Shown: positions 16,773 to 26,960, numbered from the stretch's first letter. The stretch is 64,000 nt of DNA from CAWKOH01 sp963851245 (GCA_963851245.1 CAWKOH010000010.1:124001-188000), one strand, 5' to 3'. Translations and numbers: made by a program. Notes: generated by a model from the sequence alone, not told the origin.

Positions 16773-17967
16773 TCGCCAGCCCCGGCGGCTGGGCCGACGT
16801 GAAGCGGTAGAGCTTCTCGGCGTTGCCGCGCAGGATCTTGTACTGGGTCTCGGTCGGCAGGTGGCTGATGATCTTCTTGACCGCGGTCAGGCAGTGGGGC
16901 CAGGTGGAGTCGGAGTGCGGGTAGTCGGTCTCGCACATGATGTTGTCCTCGCCGATCTCGTCGATGCTGGCGATCCCATGATGGTCCTCGATGAAGCAGC
17001 CGAAGACGTGCTCGCGGAAGAGCTGGCGGATATTGAGGGAGTCCATGTCCACCTCGGTGGTGGCGTGGCCCATGAACTTGTGGCCGCGGGCCACCCAGTA
17101 GCGCTGCTTGTCGACGACCTGCTCGGCCCGCTCCAGGAAGTAGGGCATCCAGCCGATCTCGCCCTCCGAGAGGGCGATCTTGACGTTCGGGTACCGGGTG
17201 AAGGCCCCGCTGAAGAGCCACGACAGCATGGCCCCCGATGTGCGGATGGCCCCCCAGGCCAGGTTGGCCATGAAAGGCGAGTCGGGGGCGATCTGCGGCA
17301 CCTCAGACGAGGAGCCGACGTGCATGCTGACCACCATCTCGAGGTCGTGGGCGGCCGAGAGGACCGGTTCCCAGTAGCGGTCGCGATCGTGGATGGTCGG
17401 CAGGCCGAGTTTGGACGGGTTCTCCGAGAACATGAAAGCGGTGGCCCCCTTCTCGGCGCAGCGTTCCATCTCCCGGGCCGCTTCGGGCGGATCCCACATC
17501 GGTATCAGGATGAGCGGGATGTAGCGGCCCGGCGCCGCCCCGCACCACTCGTCGATCATCCAGTCGTTGTAGGCCTTGAGGCACACCAGTCCAAACTCGC
17601 GGTCGCTGGCCTCCATGAACAGCTGCCCACAAAACCGGGTGATGGTCGGGAAGCACATCGAGGCCAGGATGCCGGCCCGGTCCATATCCTCCAGACGGGC
17701 CACGGGGTCGTAGCAGCCCGGCCGCATCTCCTTGTAGGTGACCGGCTCGGGGCTGAACTCCTCCTTCTTCTTGCCGGCGCAGGCCGACAGGCCGGAACTG
17801 GGGTAGCGCTTCCCGTCATAGACCCAGAACTCCATGTCGCCCTCTTCCACCATGTGGGGGGCCCGGTCGCGATCCTTGGCCGCCACCCGGTCTACCCACA
17901 CGTTGGACGGCTCCAGGATGTGATCGTCCACTGATATGAGCCAATCCAGATTGAGATCAGATGCCAT
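16765..17967 (-). CDS. Amidohydrolase family 2 protein
   Basis: 400 residues. SVDDHILEP at the N-terminus is the first metal motif (DxH), MHVGSS carries the central His, and CETDYPHSDSTWPHC is the family hallmark with the late Asp. It shares layout and the EEFSPEPVTYKEMRPGCYDP segment with the protein at 36416-37573, marking a subgroup found often in mycobacterial and acidimicrobial catabolic clusters. Hydrolytic ring opening or decarboxylation is possible; the substrate is not known. The start is 22 bases after the aldehyde dehydrogenase stop. Confidence 0.88.
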   Translation of the reverse strand: MASDLNLDWLISVDDHILEPSNVWVDRVAAKDRDRAPHMVEEGDMEFWVYDGKRYPSSGLSACAGKKKEEFSPEPVTYKEMRPGCYDPVARLEDMDRAGILASMCFPTITRFCGQLFMEASDREFGLVCLKAYNDWMIDEWCGAAPGRYIPLILIPMWDPPEAAREMERCAEKGATAFMFSENPSKLGLPTIHDRDRYWEPVLSAAHDLEMVVSMHVGSSSEVPQIAPDSPFMANLAWGAIRTSGAMLSWLFSGAFTRYPNVKIALSEGEIGWMPYFLERAEQVVDKQRYWVARGHKFMGHATTEVDMDSLNIRQLFREHVFGCFIEDHHGIASIDEIGEDNIMCETDYPHSDSTWPHCLTAVKKIISHLPTETQYKILRGNAEKLYRFTSAQPPGLASA

Positions 17968-17989
17968 GATTGCCTCCTTGGACCTGGGC

Positions 17990-19468
17990 TTAGCCAGGCA
18001 GTTCGCTGATGAGTAGATGCTTCACTTCCTGAAAGGCCCGAATGCCTTCGACGCCACGCTCCCGCCCCAGACCGCTCTGCTTGTAACCACCGCTGGGGGC
18101 AAAGGCGCTGAACAGTCCCGAGTTGACGTTGGCCGCCCCGGCCCGCAACCGCCGGGCCACCGCCGTCGCCGCCGCAGTGTCGGCCCCGTACACCTGGGAG
18201 GAAAGACCGTAAATGCTGTCATTGGCAATACGGACGGCGTCGTCGATGTCCCGGTAACCGATGACCCCCAGGACCGGTCCGAAGATCTCCTCCTGGGCCG
18301 CCGGGTTGGAGTTATCGGGCAGGTCGAGCACGGTGGGCTCGTAGTAGAAGCCCCGGTCCAGCCCTTTGGGCCGGCCGCCCCCGCAGGTGACCTTGGCCCC
18401 CTGCTCCTCGGCCAGGGCCACGAACTTCTCGCACCGCGCCCGCTGAGCCGAGCTGATGACCGGGCCCATCATCGTCGCGGGCTCGGTCGGCGGTCCCACC
18501 TTCACAGCCCCGTACGCGGCGGTCACCGCTTCGAGCACCTGATCCTTCTGCTCCTGAGGGACCAGCATCCGGGTAGCGGCCACGCAGGCCTGGCCCGACG
18601 TCATGGCCACCACCGCCATGGCACCGGCCGCGACCCGGTGCAAGGCGTCGGGGAGGTAGATCTGCGCCGACTTGCCGCCCAGCTCCAGGGCCACCCGCTT
18701 CACCGTGGGGGCGGCCTGGGCCAGGATCTGCCGGCCGACCGTCGTCGACCCCGTGAAAGAAACCATGTCCACGGAGGGGTCCGAGGTCATGCGCTCGGCC
18801 CCGGCCGAACCCCCTTCGATGACCACGCTGAGCACGCCGGCGGGAAGCCCGGCCGCATCAGCCGCGGCACCGAACACCAGCGACGAGACAGGGGTCAACG
18901 GGCTCGGGCGCAGGATCACCGAGTTACCAGCCATCAGGGCCGGGATGAGCTTCTGCAGGCCCATGACGATCGCCGCGTTGTACGGCGTGATGGCGCTGAC
19001 AACGCCCACCGGTTCGTAGCGGCGCACGCTGTGGGCGACCCGGCCCCGCACCAGTTCATCCACCGGGACGGGGTTAGCTTCTTCCTCCGGGAGCGTCTGG
19101 TAGAAGTCGATGGTGTTGCGGGAGAAGTTGATACCAGCCGAGTACTGGGCCCCCTCGGCATACATGGTCGGCTGCCCCGCCTCGGCGATCATGGTCGCGA
19201 CCAGCGGCTGCCTGACCGTCTCGAGGTAGGAGACAAAATCGCTCAGAACCCTGGCCCGCTCCCGCACCGCAAGGCCGGCCCACACCCCCTCGTCGAAGGA
19301 CCGCCGGGCCTCTTTCACCGCCCGGTTGATTTCAGCCTCCGGGGTAACCGACACTTCGCAGACCGTCGTCTCGTCAGCCGGGTTCTCCACCGGCAGCATC
19401 TCGTCACCGTCCACCCACACGCCAGCCACGTAAGAGGCCCGCTGTTCAATGAGCCCGGACGATGTCAT
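17990..19468 (-). CDS. NAD(P)-dependent aldehyde dehydrogenase
   Basis: 492 residues, normal for the family. TPYNAAIVMGLQKLIPAL is the cofactor strand with the catalytic Asn, FTGSTTVG the pyridine-nucleotide loop, ELGGKSAQI the general-base Glu and SGQACVAATR the nucleophilic Cys; EEIFGPVLGVI is also present. It oxidises an aldehyde to an acid, fitting after the P450 and alcohol dehydrogenase and before the CaiB transferase. First gene of the ten-gene operon, with GGGAGAGGG before ATG 19468 and palindromes in its promoter region. Confidence 0.93.
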   Translation of the reverse strand: MTSSGLIEQRASYVAGVWVDGDEMLPVENPADETTVCEVSVTPEAEINRAVKEARRSFDEGVWAGLAVRERARVLSDFVSYLETVRQPLVATMIAEAGQPTMYAEGAQYSAGINFSRNTIDFYQTLPEEEANPVPVDELVRGRVAHSVRRYEPVGVVSAITPYNAAIVMGLQKLIPALMAGNSVILRPSPLTPVSSLVFGAAADAAGLPAGVLSVVIEGGSAGAERMTSDPSVDMVSFTGSTTVGRQILAQAAPTVKRVALELGGKSAQIYLPDALHRVAAGAMAVVAMTSGQACVAATRMLVPQEQKDQVLEAVTAAYGAVKVGPPTEPATMMGPVISSAQRARCEKFVALAEEQGAKVTCGGGRPKGLDRGFYYEPTVLDLPDNSNPAAQEEIFGPVLGVIGYRDIDDAVRIANDSIYGLSSQVYGADTAAATAVARRLRAGAANVNSGLFSAFAPSGGYKQSGLGRERGVEGIRAFQEVKHLLISELPG

Positions 19469-19490
19469 AGCCCTCTCCCTGGCGGTAGAT

Positions 19491-19505
19491 CAAGGTTCTA
19501 CCTTG
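19491..19505. promoter_or_regulatory. Palindrome, possible TetR operator 1
   Basis: CAAGGT-TCT-ACCTTG has perfect 6-base arms. It lies 22 bases upstream of the aldehyde dehydrogenase ATG, in the divergent 82-bp region shared with the LLM gene, so a bound protein could block both. Confidence 0.5.
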
Positions 19506-19523
19506 TCAGAGTATGATCTATCC

Positions 19524-19536
19524 GTCAAGCCTTGAC
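19524..19536. promoter_or_regulatory. Palindrome, possible TetR operator 2
   Basis: GTCAAG-C-CTTGAC has perfect 6-base arms and shares the CAAG/CTTG core with the site at 19491. It ends 14 bases before the GTG of the LLM gene and contains a TTGAC. Confidence 0.45.
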
Positions 19537-19550
19537 GCGGAGGTGTTCCA

Positions 19551-20461
19551 GTGAGCGACATATCGGTCGGGCTGGTGTCGGGTGGAGATCTGAAGAGAGC
19601 AGCCCTGCACGAGCAGCTTCCGATCGACTCGCTCTGGACCGGCGGTCACGTGGCCTCGAGCAATCCCACGACCGAGGCGCTCATGAGCCTGGCCCGCCTC
19701 TCGGCTGTGACCAAGAGGGTCAAGATCGGGACGTCCATCCTGCTCTTGCCGCTCTATCCCCCGGCGATCGTGGCCAAGCAGATCGCCGACCTCGACCGGG
19801 CCACACAGGTCGGGTCATCCTCGGAGTGGGCATCGGCGGCGAGTACCCGGGAGAGTTCCGGGCCTGCCAGGTTCCGATCACCGAGAGGGGCCGGCGGACC
19901 GACGAGGCCATCCCGCTGCTCCGGCAGCTGTGGACCGCAGAGGAGACCACGCACGAAGGGCGCTTCTATTCCATGGAGGAGGTCAAGATCCACCCGGCGC
20001 CCGCCCAGCCGGGCGGCCCGCCGATCATCGTCGCCGGACGCCAGGAGCCGGCCATGCGCCGGGCCGCTCTTCTCGGCGACGGGTGGATGCCCTACATGTA
20101 TTCCCCTCGCCGGTACGCCCGGTCAGTACAGACCGTAACGGACTTGGCCGAGAAGGCGGGACGGGATCTGAACGGGTTCGGGTGGTACGTCTGGGTGTTC
20201 GTCAACGTGAACCCTGACGGTGACCAAGCCCGGGAGCAGGCCGCGGCGACCATGGGAGGCACCTACAACCAGGACTTCCGGGCCATGATCGACGGGGTGG
20301 CCGCGGCCGGCACTCCCCCTGAGGTGACCCGCAAGCTGCAGGACTTCGTGGACGCCGGCGCCCGGCACTTCATCCTCATGCCCGCCACCGGTGGCGCCGA
20401 CCCCGACGCCGTGATCGGCCGGTTGTTCGACAACGTGCTGCCGGCAGTCGCCGAGAGCTAA
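19551..20461 (+). pseudogene. LLM-class flavin-dependent oxidoreductase, one frameshift
   Basis: GTG 19551 follows GGAGGTG. The first 84 or so residues (ISVGLVSGG, LARLSAVTKRVKIGTSILLL, VAKQIADLDRATQ) read in one frame; from about 19808 the family sequence continues in the next frame (GRVILGVGIGGEYPGEF, PPIIVAGRQEPAMRRAALLG, DGWMPYMYSP). A single missing base near CACACAGGTCGG explains it. Otherwise all landmarks are kept and the full length would be about 303 residues. Divergent from the ten-gene operon and probably co-regulated. It is a recent pseudogene or a sequence error. Confidence 0.8.
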
Positions 20462-20518
20462 ATCGGTCGGTGACGCGACAGCGCTAGTCACCGGGTGAGG
20501 CGGGCCACCTCCATTGCT

Positions 20519-22295
20519 TCAGGGGCGGCCCAGGCCTCCATGAGCGGACTTCGATGCCGGAATGACGGGCAGGATCAGCTCCGACGGAGATGAAGGGGTG
20601 TGGTGGACCCGGTTGACCGCCGGTGTCATGTCGGTTTCACTCTCCTCCGCGATGGTTCCTCCCGTGTTCGTGTTTCGGTCAAAGCGAGGAAAGTTGCTGC
20701 TCGAGACCTCCAGCCCGATCCGGTGGCCGGCCCGAAAGTGGTTTGCGGTCGCCACCAGATCGACGGTGATTCGGTAGACCTCACCCGGTCGCATCAGGGA
20801 CGGCTCTGTAAAAGACTCCCGGTAGCGGACTCGCAAGATGCCATCGGTCAGGTTGATGGCACGCCCATCGGGGAAGACATCAACCAGCTTGCCGGTGAAA
20901 TCGGTGTCTGGAGCCGACGACGAGACGTGCAGCACCAACCGTACGGGGCCGATCACTTGCACCGGCTGTGCGAGGGGCGGCGTGGTGTAGCACAGAACGT
21001 CCCGGCGCTGCTCGACCAAGCGTTGATCCCGGGGTCCGGCGTTGAGCCCGATCTGCAGGGCCGGCATATATACGGCACCGCCGCAGGTGGGCACCGGGTC
21101 GCGAGGATCGTACAGGAAGACATCGGGCGGCTCGTCAGCTGGCACCTCGGTGGAGAGCTCGCCGTCGCCGGCTGATGAGTTAGCTCGTCCACTGCTGTGC
21201 AGATAGAACGACTGATAGTTCGTCTCGGGAAGCGGCCAGTCGTCAGCCTCGCACCACTTGTCTGCTCCCATCACGAAGATGCGGACCGGCTTTTCTGATT
21301 CCATACCGCTGTCTCGGTCCCGTAGAAGCCAGTCGAACCAGCGCAACTGCAGACCCGTGAGATCGATAGCGTCAGCCCCGGCCATGAAGCCGAACCTCCG
21401 TTCGGGGAAGAACCCGCTTCTGACGCCGTGCGACCAGGGCCCGATCAGCAGGCGCTGCCGGTTCCGGGCCTGCGGGCTGCCACCGCGCTGTCTCATTCCT
21501 AGGTAGTTGGCAATAGTCCCCCCGAGGAATAGGTCATACCATCCGCCAATGTTCAGCGCCGGGGCCGTTACAGCTTCGTACCGCTCCCTCACAGCTGTGG
21601 CCTGCCAGAACTCGTCGTAGCGGGGATGCTGCAACCAATCGAAATAGTAGGGAGCGACCTCCTTCAAGCGCGACGCCTCAATCAGGGGCGTTCGCCCGTA
21701 AAGGGTGTCGACGCTGTCGATGGTGTCTATGAGAGCGCCGAGATCGGCGCCCGTGGCTTCTCCTCTTCCCATGCCTCTGACGATGTGCCCCAGCGAGAGG
21801 CTCTGCATGCTCCACAGCAGCTTGAAGCTCAGCTGGAAGGCTCCCCCTTGGTAGGTCCAGTTGTCATAGAACCCGTCGCTGGTCAGGACCGGGGCGATGG
21901 CCCTCAGCGTCGGAGGCGTGGTCGAAGCTGCCGCCCACTGAGTAGCACCAAAGTACGATCCGCCGACCATGCCTGCCACACCGCTCGACCAAGGTTGCGA
22001 CGTGGCCCAGCCGATGGTATCGGCGCCATCGGACGCTTCGTCGAGATAAGGGTTGAAGGTACCGCCGGATGCGTAACGACCTCTGGTGTCCTGTATCACC
22101 ACTGCGTATCCGGCCTTCACCCCCCGCATCACGTCAAACGCGGAAATTGGTGAGTTGGGGCAGCTCCTTGTTGTAAGGCAGCCGCATCACCAGTGTCGGC
22201 GCCCGTTCCCTGACATCCGCATGGTAGACATCGGCGCTCAACTGGACACCGTCGCGCATGCCTACCTGGACGTCCTTGTCGACGATAATCCTCAT
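20519..22295 (-). pseudogene. CocE/NonD-type hydrolase, one frameshift
   Basis: The N-terminus MRIIVDKDVQVGMRDGVQLS starts at ATG 22295 after AGGAAA and runs to about 22145, where the frame hits TGA; the next frame continues with FDVMRGVKAGYAVVIQDTRG. One extra base in the run AATTTCC accounts for this. Serine elbow GGSYFG, WYDLFLGGTIANYLGMRQRG and the C-terminal beta-sandwich (GEVYRITVDLVATANHF) are intact, for a full length near 590 residues. There is no signal peptide, unlike the homologue at 577. Decayed gene or sequence error. Confidence 0.8.
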
Positions 22296-22348
22296 CGCCC
22301 ATTTCCTATCGTATCCGGGCCAGTACCACCAGGACCACGTGCCCTCCG

Positions 22349-23298
22349 TCAGACCGAATCAGGGGCGAAGGCAGCTCGCGCCTTCGTTTGCTGGGAGGAA
22401 AGGAGCTCGTCGCGATCGAGTTCGAGCAGATCTCCCGCCGCGATTGCACGCTCCAGAGCGGAGGTGAACTTCGCCAGATAGGAGTCGAGCGTCTGGTACC
22501 GGGCCAGCAGGGTGTCGCGATGCAACGGGACTTCGTGACCCGTGAGCATGAAGAGTCCACCGCTAGTGGCGTGCGCCTTGTAAGTAGAGAGGGCGAAGTC
22601 GACGAAGGGCGAACGCAAACCTCCGATGGCGTTACCGGCTTCGTCCACCGCCGCCACCGACACATCTCGGGCCACGGCCAGCTCAATGCGGGCACGGCGG
22701 GGCGGGGCCACGCCATCCTCACCCATCTGATCAGGCAGCGCCGCCGCGGCTCGCACGAACCCATCGGTCGGGAACGTCGACGAAGCGGGGCACTCGGGAT
22801 CGTCGCCGATATGGGGCGCTCCCGCGATTTCGTAGAGGCGGTACCTGTCGGCTGGGTCGTCACTGTCTTCTCGCCGGACGTGACCCCCGCCGACTGACCG
22901 GTAGGCCGCCGTACCGTGACGCCCACCCAACCGTCCCCATTCGATGTGAGCAACGGCTCAAGCTGCCCCCAGACAACTTCGGCATCGACCCCGTTCCGTG
23001 ACGTGTTGAAGGGCTCAAGAAACACCCGCCCACTGAAACGGTCGGGTTGCTCGGGGAAGCGGGCGAGGACTCGGGTTGAGAAAGAGCTCCGGTGGTCGGA
23101 AATGATCGCCGGCTCGGTAGGGGGGCCGTTATGGGTGGCCGCAGTGCCACGAACGAGATATTCGGTGGTTCGGTAGCCCGCGGGCGCCTCATTGACAAGC
23201 GCCAAAGCCCCGGTCCCCCTGGGGGCAATTAACGGTGAGCCGGCGCCACCGATGGGCTCGATTCGAAGGCCATCCTGTTTCTGCACCCGTACTTCCAC
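22349..23298 (-). pseudogene. Alpha/beta hydrolase domain protein (Abhydrolase_10-like), internal deletion
   Basis: The N-terminal part begins at GTG 23298 (or GTG 23286) with VEVRVQKQDG and holds GTGALALVNEAPAGYRTTEY, VFLEPFNTSRNGVDAEVVWG and GDGWVGVTVR. The C-terminal part is in another frame from about 22893: RYRLYEIAGAPHIGDDPECP to FAPDSV. The central portion with the serine elbow is missing, perhaps 150 residues. The two ends are characteristic of secreted or cytosolic alpha/beta hydrolase domain proteins found next to CocE genes. Not functional as it stands. Confidence 0.7.
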
Positions 23299-23329
23299 CT
23301 TTCTACAGCCCGTCCCCTGCAGGGCCCGG

Positions 23330-25630
23330 TCAGCGGAACACCGTGCTGCACCGGTCGGCCGGGAGTCGGGCCGCCTGCTCGGAACCGGCCAGAACCGTAT
23401 CGTTGTCGGCCCCGAGAAGAGGAGCCGAAGCAAGAACCACCGGCATCAGACCGCGAAACGTCCACGGGGCTCTCATGACCCGCTGAAGGCCGATCTCGGG
23501 GTGGTCGACCTCGGTGAAGACGCCTCGTTCGGCCAGGTGGCGGTCGTCGGCGAGCGCCTCGAAGGTCATCACCGGCATGGCGGCGATGCCCAGGCCGGCC
23601 AACGTACCTGCCGCCTCGGTAGCAGTCCGGCCACTGCTCCAATCGGAGATGGCGCGGGTCACCTCACGGTCCGCGTTACTTCGGGCGTAGGCCGTAGCGA
23701 GCTGTTCCACCCACTCCGGCCGGCCCAGAAGCCGACATAAGGCCGCCCACTCTTCGTCGTCGCCGATGGCCAGTGCCAACCACCCATCTCCGCCAGTCGG
23801 ATACACGCCGTGGGGCGCCATACAGCGATGGCCGTTGCCGACGCGAGGCTCCCAGTCGACCCCCAACGAGGCAGCCAGGACGGCGTCGGGGGCGCTGGAA
23901 ATCACAACCTCGCGTGACGACAAATCGATCCAGCAGCCCAAACCGGTGCGGTCCCGGCCCACCAGGGCAGCCACGACGGCCACGGCCAGGGCCGTGCCGC
24001 TGCGGTAGTCCATCGTGTCAGAGACCTCGGTAGGAGGACCGTCGGCGTAGCCGGTCTGAACGCTCAGCCCCCCGCTGGCGGCGAAGATGCTGGCCAGTCC
24101 GGCCCCCATGGCCTGGGGACCGGTGGACCCGTTGGCCGATGACGAGGCCACGACCAGATGTCCGTGGTCAGCCAGGAGGTCGTCGGCACCCAGACCGAGG
24201 CGCTCCATCACGCCCGGCCGGAAGTTGTCCACGACCACGTCGAAGGCTCCGGCGATCTCACGAATGATGCCGGCACTTTCAGGCTGGGTCAGGTCGATCT
24301 GCAAGGACCGCTTGCCCAGGTTCAACTCGTTGAAAATGGGCGAGCGATCGACGCCGTCATACCTCTGACCCAAAAAGCCGCCGCGGGCGGGATCGGGCCG
24401 GCGCAGCGATTCGACCTTGACCACCTCTGCGCCGAGAAAGGCGAGGAGCAGGGTGGCGTAGGGGCCCGCCGCGGCCCAGGTGAAGTCCAGCACCCTGACG
24501 CCTTCGAGAGGCTTTCCGTCAGTTGTCAATGGGCGGCGGAGGATCGGGCCAGCCTCGACCGTGTCCCGATACGAGATCCGGTAAGGCGGCCCCGGAACCC
24601 TGAGCGAACCACCGGCACCACCGTCCACGGTGCGAAAGAAACCTCGGTGGGCCAGCTGGTCGCTGGTCAGGCAGTCGACGGCGTCAGCGTGGATGCCAAC
24701 TGGCGCGCCCAGACCGGACAGCAATGACGCAGCCTGCGCCTTCGGCAACTGCAGGCACCACTCGGCCAGGACTCGGCCCAGGTCGTCGATTCGCGCCACC
24801 CGGGACTCAGCGGTGTCGAGCCCGGCCTCGAGAAAAGCGGCTCCCTCGTCGGACTTGGCCAGCCGGTCCCAATGCTCGTCCCGCATACCGACCAGCTGGA
24901 TCCACCCGTCCTGGCATCTGAGCATTCCGGCAATTCCATAGCGGGGTCCCTGCCGCTGCACGCAAACCCCCTCGTTTAGCCACCGGTTCAGGCGCGTCCG
25001 GCTGAGCGATATCTCCGACTCCTGCACGGACACGTCGGCACTGAGGGGAGCTTTTGCCGAACCACCTGCGTAGATGATCGAAAGGGTCACCAGGGCCGCA
25101 TTCCAACCGGCATCGAACCAGGCGATGTCGCTGCCGAGCTGGATGGGAGCCCGCTCGGGGAACATCTGGAACCCGGTCCCGCTCGGAAGGGTCGAAGACT
25201 CGCCCGCGCTGTGGAACACGGTCAGGTGGTGCGCTCGCCAGCCCGAGTTAGGCCCAGACAATCCGAAAGGGCTAATGAAAGTTGTGGGTTTGGCTCTGGA
25301 TCTCCCCCTCGTGACCGCATCCAGACGGGCGGGGTCGAGATCGGTCACGATCACGTCCACCTCGTCACACAGGTCGCTTCTCAGCGTCCCCTGATCGGCC
25401 GTAACGCGTTGCTTCCCTGATGCCAGGTACACGTACCGACCGCTGACCCCGTCCTCCCGGCAGGGCTCGGCCCGGCGCAGCGGATGCCCGTCGGGAGGCT
25501 CCACCATAACAACATCAGCGCCCAGGTCGGCCAGAATCCGTCCACAAAAAGCGGCCGCGGTGCCTTCCGCCCACTCGAGAACCCGCCAACCGGCCAGAGG
25601 CACCAGGACCGACTCCACGGAATTGATCAC
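23330..25630 (-). CDS. Double-domain CaiB/BaiF CoA-transferase fusion
   Basis: 766 residues, twice the usual length. Domain 1 (about 1-380) has GWRVLEWAEGTAAAFCG and ILADLGADVVMVEPPDGHPL; domain 2 (about 383-766) has LEGVRVLDFTWAAAGPYATL, FLGAEVVKVESL, LNLGKRSLQIDL and FDVVVDNFRPGVMERLGL with the catalytic Asp region. Domain 1 has lost parts of the central motif set and may be structural. Type III CoA-transferases work as interlaced dimers, so the fusion could act as an internal dimer. GTG 25630 has GGGAG upstream. It lies in the minus-strand unit starting with the acyl-CoA ligase. Confidence 0.88.
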   Translation of the reverse strand: MINSVESVLVPLAGWRVLEWAEGTAAAFCGRILADLGADVVMVEPPDGHPLRRAEPCREDGVSGRYVYLASGKQRVTADQGTLRSDLCDEVDVIVTDLDPARLDAVTRGRSRAKPTTFISPFGLSGPNSGWRAHHLTVFHSAGESSTLPSGTGFQMFPERAPIQLGSDIAWFDAGWNAALVTLSIIYAGGSAKAPLSADVSVQESEISLSRTRLNRWLNEGVCVQRQGPRYGIAGMLRCQDGWIQLVGMRDEHWDRLAKSDEGAAFLEAGLDTAESRVARIDDLGRVLAEWCLQLPKAQAASLLSGLGAPVGIHADAVDCLTSDQLAHRGFFRTVDGGAGGSLRVPGPPYRISYRDTVEAGPILRRPLTTDGKPLEGVRVLDFTWAAAGPYATLLLAFLGAEVVKVESLRRPDPARGGFLGQRYDGVDRSPIFNELNLGKRSLQIDLTQPESAGIIREIAGAFDVVVDNFRPGVMERLGLGADDLLADHGHLVVASSSANGSTGPQAMGAGLASIFAASGGLSVQTGYADGPPTEVSDTMDYRSGTALAVAVVAALVGRDRTGLGCWIDLSSREVVISSAPDAVLAASLGVDWEPRVGNGHRCMAPHGVYPTGGDGWLALAIGDDEEWAALCRLLGRPEWVEQLATAYARSNADREVTRAISDWSSGRTATEAAGTLAGLGIAAMPVMTFEALADDRHLAERGVFTEVDHPEIGLQRVMRAPWTFRGLMPVVLASAPLLGADNDTVLAGSEQAARLPADRCSTVFR

Positions 25631-25775
25631 TCTCCCACTATCGCAAAGATCTCCCTCGATCGGCTCTGTTCTCGAAGTAGCCCCGTTCTAGAAAGTGGAG
25701 TGAAGGTAGCAAGCTTGAAATCAGTCGCGGAGTCGCGACCGTGGCCAAGGCCCACGAGGAGCGCTCGGGGGGTCG

Positions 25776-26960
25776 TCAGCTCGCGACGCGAAGTGGACGG
25801 AAGAAAGTCCGCAACTCGTCGAGGTAGAGAGCTGGCTGCTCCGAGGGCCCGAAGTGGCCGCCTTCGGGAAGGAGCGACCAGTGCACGAGGTTGGCCGCCC
25901 GCTCACAGGCGCTTCGAGGAACAAGCGCCAGATCGCGCGGGAACACCCCGATGCCTGTGGGAACCTCGATACGACCGGGTGGATCCGACGAGTGGACACG
26001 GAATCCGTGCCCGAAGCTGTCGGCGTACATCCGAATGGATGATCCGATGGTTTCGGTGAGCCAGTAGAGCGAGAGCGTTGTGAGAAGGAAGTCGCGCGAG
26101 AACGTCGACTCGAGATCGCCGCCGCAGTCGCTCCACCGGAAGCGTCGCTCGAGGAGCCAACCAGCCAACCCCACAGGTGAGTCGTTGAGTGCCCAGGCCA
26201 GCGACTGGGGTCCGTGGGAATGCACAGCCACGTGGCTTAGGTTGGCTGGTCGCGTTGCTGCTTGCTGTTCGCGCCAGCTCGCCTCCTCCGCCGTGTAGGT
26301 GTCCGGCGGCAGGTTCTCCAGATCCACATGAAAGCGTGGAGGGTAAGATAGGTATACGCCGACCAGCGAGTCGGGGAACTGTATGCCGAGTTCGGCACTG
26401 ACGAAACTGCCCCAGTCGCCTCCACCCGCACCGAATCTCTCATAGCCCAGACCGTCGTGGAGAAGACGATGCCACAGGCCCGCTACGACAACCGGGGTGA
26501 TACCGGTCACATTCAGGGGGGCCGAAAAGGCGAAGCCGGGTAGCGAAGGAACAATCACGTCGAAGGCGTCCGCCGGGTCACCACCGTAGGCCGCTGGGTC
26601 GGTCAACGGCCCGATTAGCTCGTGCCAGTCCCAGAAAGTCCAGGGCCATCCGTGACTGAGCACCAGAGGCAGGGGGCTCGGTCCGGTCCCCCGCTCGTGG
26701 ATGAAGTGCACGGGGATGCCGTCTACCATCGTGCGGAAATGCCGAAACCGATTTATTCGTTCCTCCTGAGCGCGCCAGTCGTAGTCGCGGATCCAGTAAT
26801 CCACTAATGCCTTCAGATAGCGGCCGCTGGTGCCGTACTTCCAGTCGTCGTTGTCGACTTCAGGGGCCCACCTTGTCCGTCTCAAACGCTCCTTGAGGTC
26901 CTCCAGACGCCAGCCATCGATTTCCACCTCGAACGGTTCCATACCAATCGCGCCCATCAT
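25776..26960 (-). CDS. Epoxide hydrolase, EHN-domain type
   Basis: 394 residues. EHN part: FEVEIDGWRLEDLKERLRRT and RFRHFRTMVDGIPVHFIHE. Core: VLSHGWPWTFWDW (oxyanion), GAGGGDWGSFVSAEL (nucleophilic Asp), and LLPEGGHFGPSEQPALY (His). It is a paralogue of the protein at 6135, with the same domain order but a different N-terminus and lid. ATG 26960 is 39 bases after the ligase stop, so it is probably in one transcript with it. It would hydrate an epoxide, possibly made by a P450. Confidence 0.9.
   Translation of the reverse strand: MMGAIGMEPFEVEIDGWRLEDLKERLRRTRWAPEVDNDDWKYGTSGRYLKALVDYWIRDYDWRAQEERINRFRHFRTMVDGIPVHFIHERGTGPSPLPLVLSHGWPWTFWDWHELIGPLTDPAAYGGDPADAFDVIVPSLPGFAFSAPLNVTGITPVVVAGLWHRLLHDGLGYERFGAGGGDWGSFVSAELGIQFPDSLVGVYLSYPPRFHVDLENLPPDTYTAEEASWREQQAATRPANLSHVAVHSHGPQSLAWALNDSPVGLAGWLLERRFRWSDCGGDLESTFSRDFLLTTLSLYWLTETIGSSIRMYADSFGHGFRVHSSDPPGRIEVPTGIGVFPRDLALVPRSACERAANLVHWSLLPEGGHFGPSEQPALYLDELRTFFRPLRVAS

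Noticed and set aside
16591..17934. A 447-codon open frame on the plus strand
   Set aside because: Antisense to the amidohydrolase at 16765-17967, which has clear metal motifs; a GC-rich shadow frame.
18017..19516. A 499-codon open frame on the plus strand
   Set aside because: Antisense to the aldehyde dehydrogenase; rich in Arg, Gly and His with no motif.
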